Shown here in pieces: positions 62,630 to 64,000 of a DNA stretch of 64,000 nt; the first letter of the stretch is position 1; the number at the start of each line of letters is the position of its first letter. The notes beneath the pieces were generated by a model. It worked only from the letters and a program-made list of their open reading frames with translations. It had not been told where the DNA came from and searched no databases. Origin of the DNA: Planctomycetales bacterium (GTDB lineage: Bacteria; Planctomycetota; Planctomycetia; Planctomycetales; Planctomycetaceae); contig JANQPT010000023.1 of assembly GCA_028285345.1 (NCBI GenBank), positions 44,934 through 108,933 on the forward strand. Reading direction: 5' to 3'. The translations under genes and the position numbers were made by a program.

Positions 62630-63907
62630 ATGACCGCAGAAATTATCTCCATCGGCTCGGAACTCACCACCGGCGCCAAACTGGACACCAACAGCCAATG
62701 GCTCAGCCGCGAATTGGCCGCCGCCGGGATCAGTGTTGGATTTCATACGACGGTCGCCGACGACCTCGACACCAACGTCGACGCCATTGCCACCGCGGTC
62801 AATCGTGCGGATGTCGTTCTCATTACCGGCGGCCTCGGCCCCACTCGCGACGACCTCACTCGCGAAGCAATCGCCAAAATGCTGAACGCCCCGCTCGAAC
62901 TGCACGAGCCCTCCCTCGAATTCATCCGCAGCCTCTTCGCCCGCTTCAAGCGAGAGATGCCGCAGCGAAACCAGGTTCAGGCGATGTTCCCTCGGGGAAC
63001 CGAGCCGATTCCGAATCTTCGCGGCACCGCGCCAGGCATCTGGGCCGAAATCCCCCGCGACAACGGCCGATCAGATTGCCTGCTGGCGGCAATGCCCGGT
63101 GTTCCCAGCGAAATGTATGAAATGTTTTTCTCACAAGTCCGCCCGAACTTGCAGGAGCGGATCGGCGGAGCGCGCTTTATTCGTTCGGCGCGGGTCAACT
63201 GCTTCGGACCGGGCGAATCGCAAGCGGAACAATGGCTCGGCGACCTGACCGCCCGCGGCCGCGATCCCGAAATCGGCATCACCGTCTCCAAGGCCACGAT
63301 TACCTTGCGGATCACCGCACACGGCCGTTCGGGAGAAGAATGCGAACTCAAGATTCAAGATTCCAAGTCGCTGATCTATGAGCGGATGGGGACCGCTGTC
63401 TTCGGCGAGGAAGATGATGAACTCCAACACATCCTCATAAAGATACTCACAGAGCGCGGCCAAACGCTCGCCACAGCGGAGTCCGGAACAGGAGGCCTCC
63501 TGGCACACAATCTGACAGAAGTCGCCGGGTTTGAGTCGGCCTACTTGGGCGGAATCATCGCTCCCACGAGCCGGGCGAAAACCGAGCTGTTGGATGTCGA
63601 CGCCGATTGTCTGCGGACGCACGACACAGTCAGCGCGGAAGTCGCCGAAGCCATGGCCGAAGGTTGCCGCAACCACTTCGGCAGCGATTTCGCCCTCGCC
63701 GTCACTGAATGCCCTCCCTACGATCCGGACCGGAAAAAGGACGGCGACAACGATGTTCCGACCGCCCATATCGCCCTAGCGGGACCCGACGGAACCGTCT
63801 CGCGAAAGCTCAACCTGGGCGGCGATCCCGGCATCGTCAAGGCCCGCATCGCCAAGGCCACAATGAACCTGCTGAGGCTCTCGCTGATGGATGCCCTGAA
63901 CGATTAG
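62630..63907 (+). CDS. cinA: CinA family protein (nicotinamide-nucleotide amidohydrolase)
   Basis: 425 residues from an ATG at 62630, where TAEIISIGSELTTGAKLDTN begins the MoeA/Mog-like domain; the upstream extension to 62609 has no support. ITGGLGPTRDDLTREAIA and AMPGVPSEMYEMF belong to that domain (about 1-170). The C-terminal PncC-type domain has AESGTGGLLAHNLTEVAGFE SAYLGGIIAPTS; the usual AESCTGG has Gly in place of Cys here. It deamidates NMN to NaMN and hydrolyses related nucleotides, recycling NAD by-products. The preceding gene is the GT4 protein, with no obvious functional link. Confidence 0.9.
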   Translation: MTAEIISIGSELTTGAKLDTNSQWLSRELAAAGISVGFHTTVADDLDTNVDAIATAVNRADVVLITGGLGPTRDDLTREAIAKMLNAPLELHEPSLEFIRSLFARFKREMPQRNQVQAMFPRGTEPIPNLRGTAPGIWAEIPRDNGRSDCLLAAMPGVPSEMYEMFFSQVRPNLQERIGGARFIRSARVNCFGPGESQAEQWLGDLTARGRDPEIGITVSKATITLRITAHGRSGEECELKIQDSKSLIYERMGTAVFGEEDDELQHILIKILTERGQTLATAESGTGGLLAHNLTEVAGFESAYLGGIIAPTSRAKTELLDVDADCLRTHDTVSAEVAEAMAEGCRNHFGSDFALAVTECPPYDPDRKKDGDNDVPTAHIALAGPDGTVSRKLNLGGDPGIVKARIAKATMNLLRLSLMDALND

Positions 63908-64000
63908 AACCAGTTTTGCTTTGTTGAAAACACCTCTTGAACTCTGATTGAGTTCGCGCTAAATCAATCGTTTATGAAAAATAACAATCGCACCAACGTG

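Noticed and set aside
1..64000. tRNA, rRNA, CRISPR array, prophage or complete insertion sequence
   Set aside because: No cloverleaf-like sequence, regularly spaced direct repeats, transposase, integrase or phage structural gene could be recognised by eye; a covariance-model search would be the decisive test for small RNAs.

Overview
The window looks like a chromosomal segment of a planctomycete (phylum Planctomycetota). Marker families are two operons pairing a DUF1549/DUF1553 haem-motif protein with a DUF1501 twin-arginine protein, a sulfatase, an ECF sigma factor next to a Ser/Thr kinase, three AIM24 proteins in tandem, FloA with NfeD, and many exported proteins of unknown role. GC content is moderately high. 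No rRNA, tRNA, CRISPR array, prophage or intact transposase gene was recognised.

Layout. 1-9.4 kb: two DUF1549/DUF1553 + DUF1501 operons flanking a DUF4139 protein. 9.5-20.2 kb: an M48 membrane protease, then a minus-strand run (ABC ATPase with two NBDs, amidohydrolase, methyltransferase, WD40-like protein, polytopic membrane protein), a PilZ-like protein and a SirB1-type protein. 20.4-28.2 kb: an exported thioredoxin/TPR protein with a His-rich tail, GlgC, an Asp-box propeller / MoaD-like / GNAT operon, and a glycosidase-like protein. 28.3-31.7 kb: three AIM24 genes, a MarR regulator and a beta-carbonic anhydrase; two matching palindromes probably serve as MarR operators.

31.8-41.9 kb is the most rearranged part. 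A ~710 bp block with a lipoprotein gene occurs twice, bracketing an ECF sigma factor and its partner membrane protein. Around the block lie short relics of the 3' ends of an AIM24 gene and of the kinase gene. A MocR-type regulator is broken by a frameshift, beside a divergent exported protein of unknown function. Then come the Ser/Thr kinase with its own ECF sigma factor and a small HNH-like protein.

42-64 kb is mostly housekeeping and exported functions: an aminotransferase, a membrane-anchored AAA ATPase, a glycine-betaine-type ABC transporter with a substrate-binding/permease fusion, a serine hydrolase, DinB and DUF3179 proteins, a homologue of tRNA-queuosine mannosyltransferase, a sulfatase, a rhomboid-like protein with a zinc-binding tail, a gluzincin-like protein, NfeD-FloA plus a proline-rich partner, a GT4 glycosyltransferase and CinA. 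Two MITE-like elements with related ends and one long hairpin repeat sit between these genes.

Start sites often differ from the longest possible frame; the reason is given where a later start was chosen. All functions come from motif recognition by eye, without database searches.
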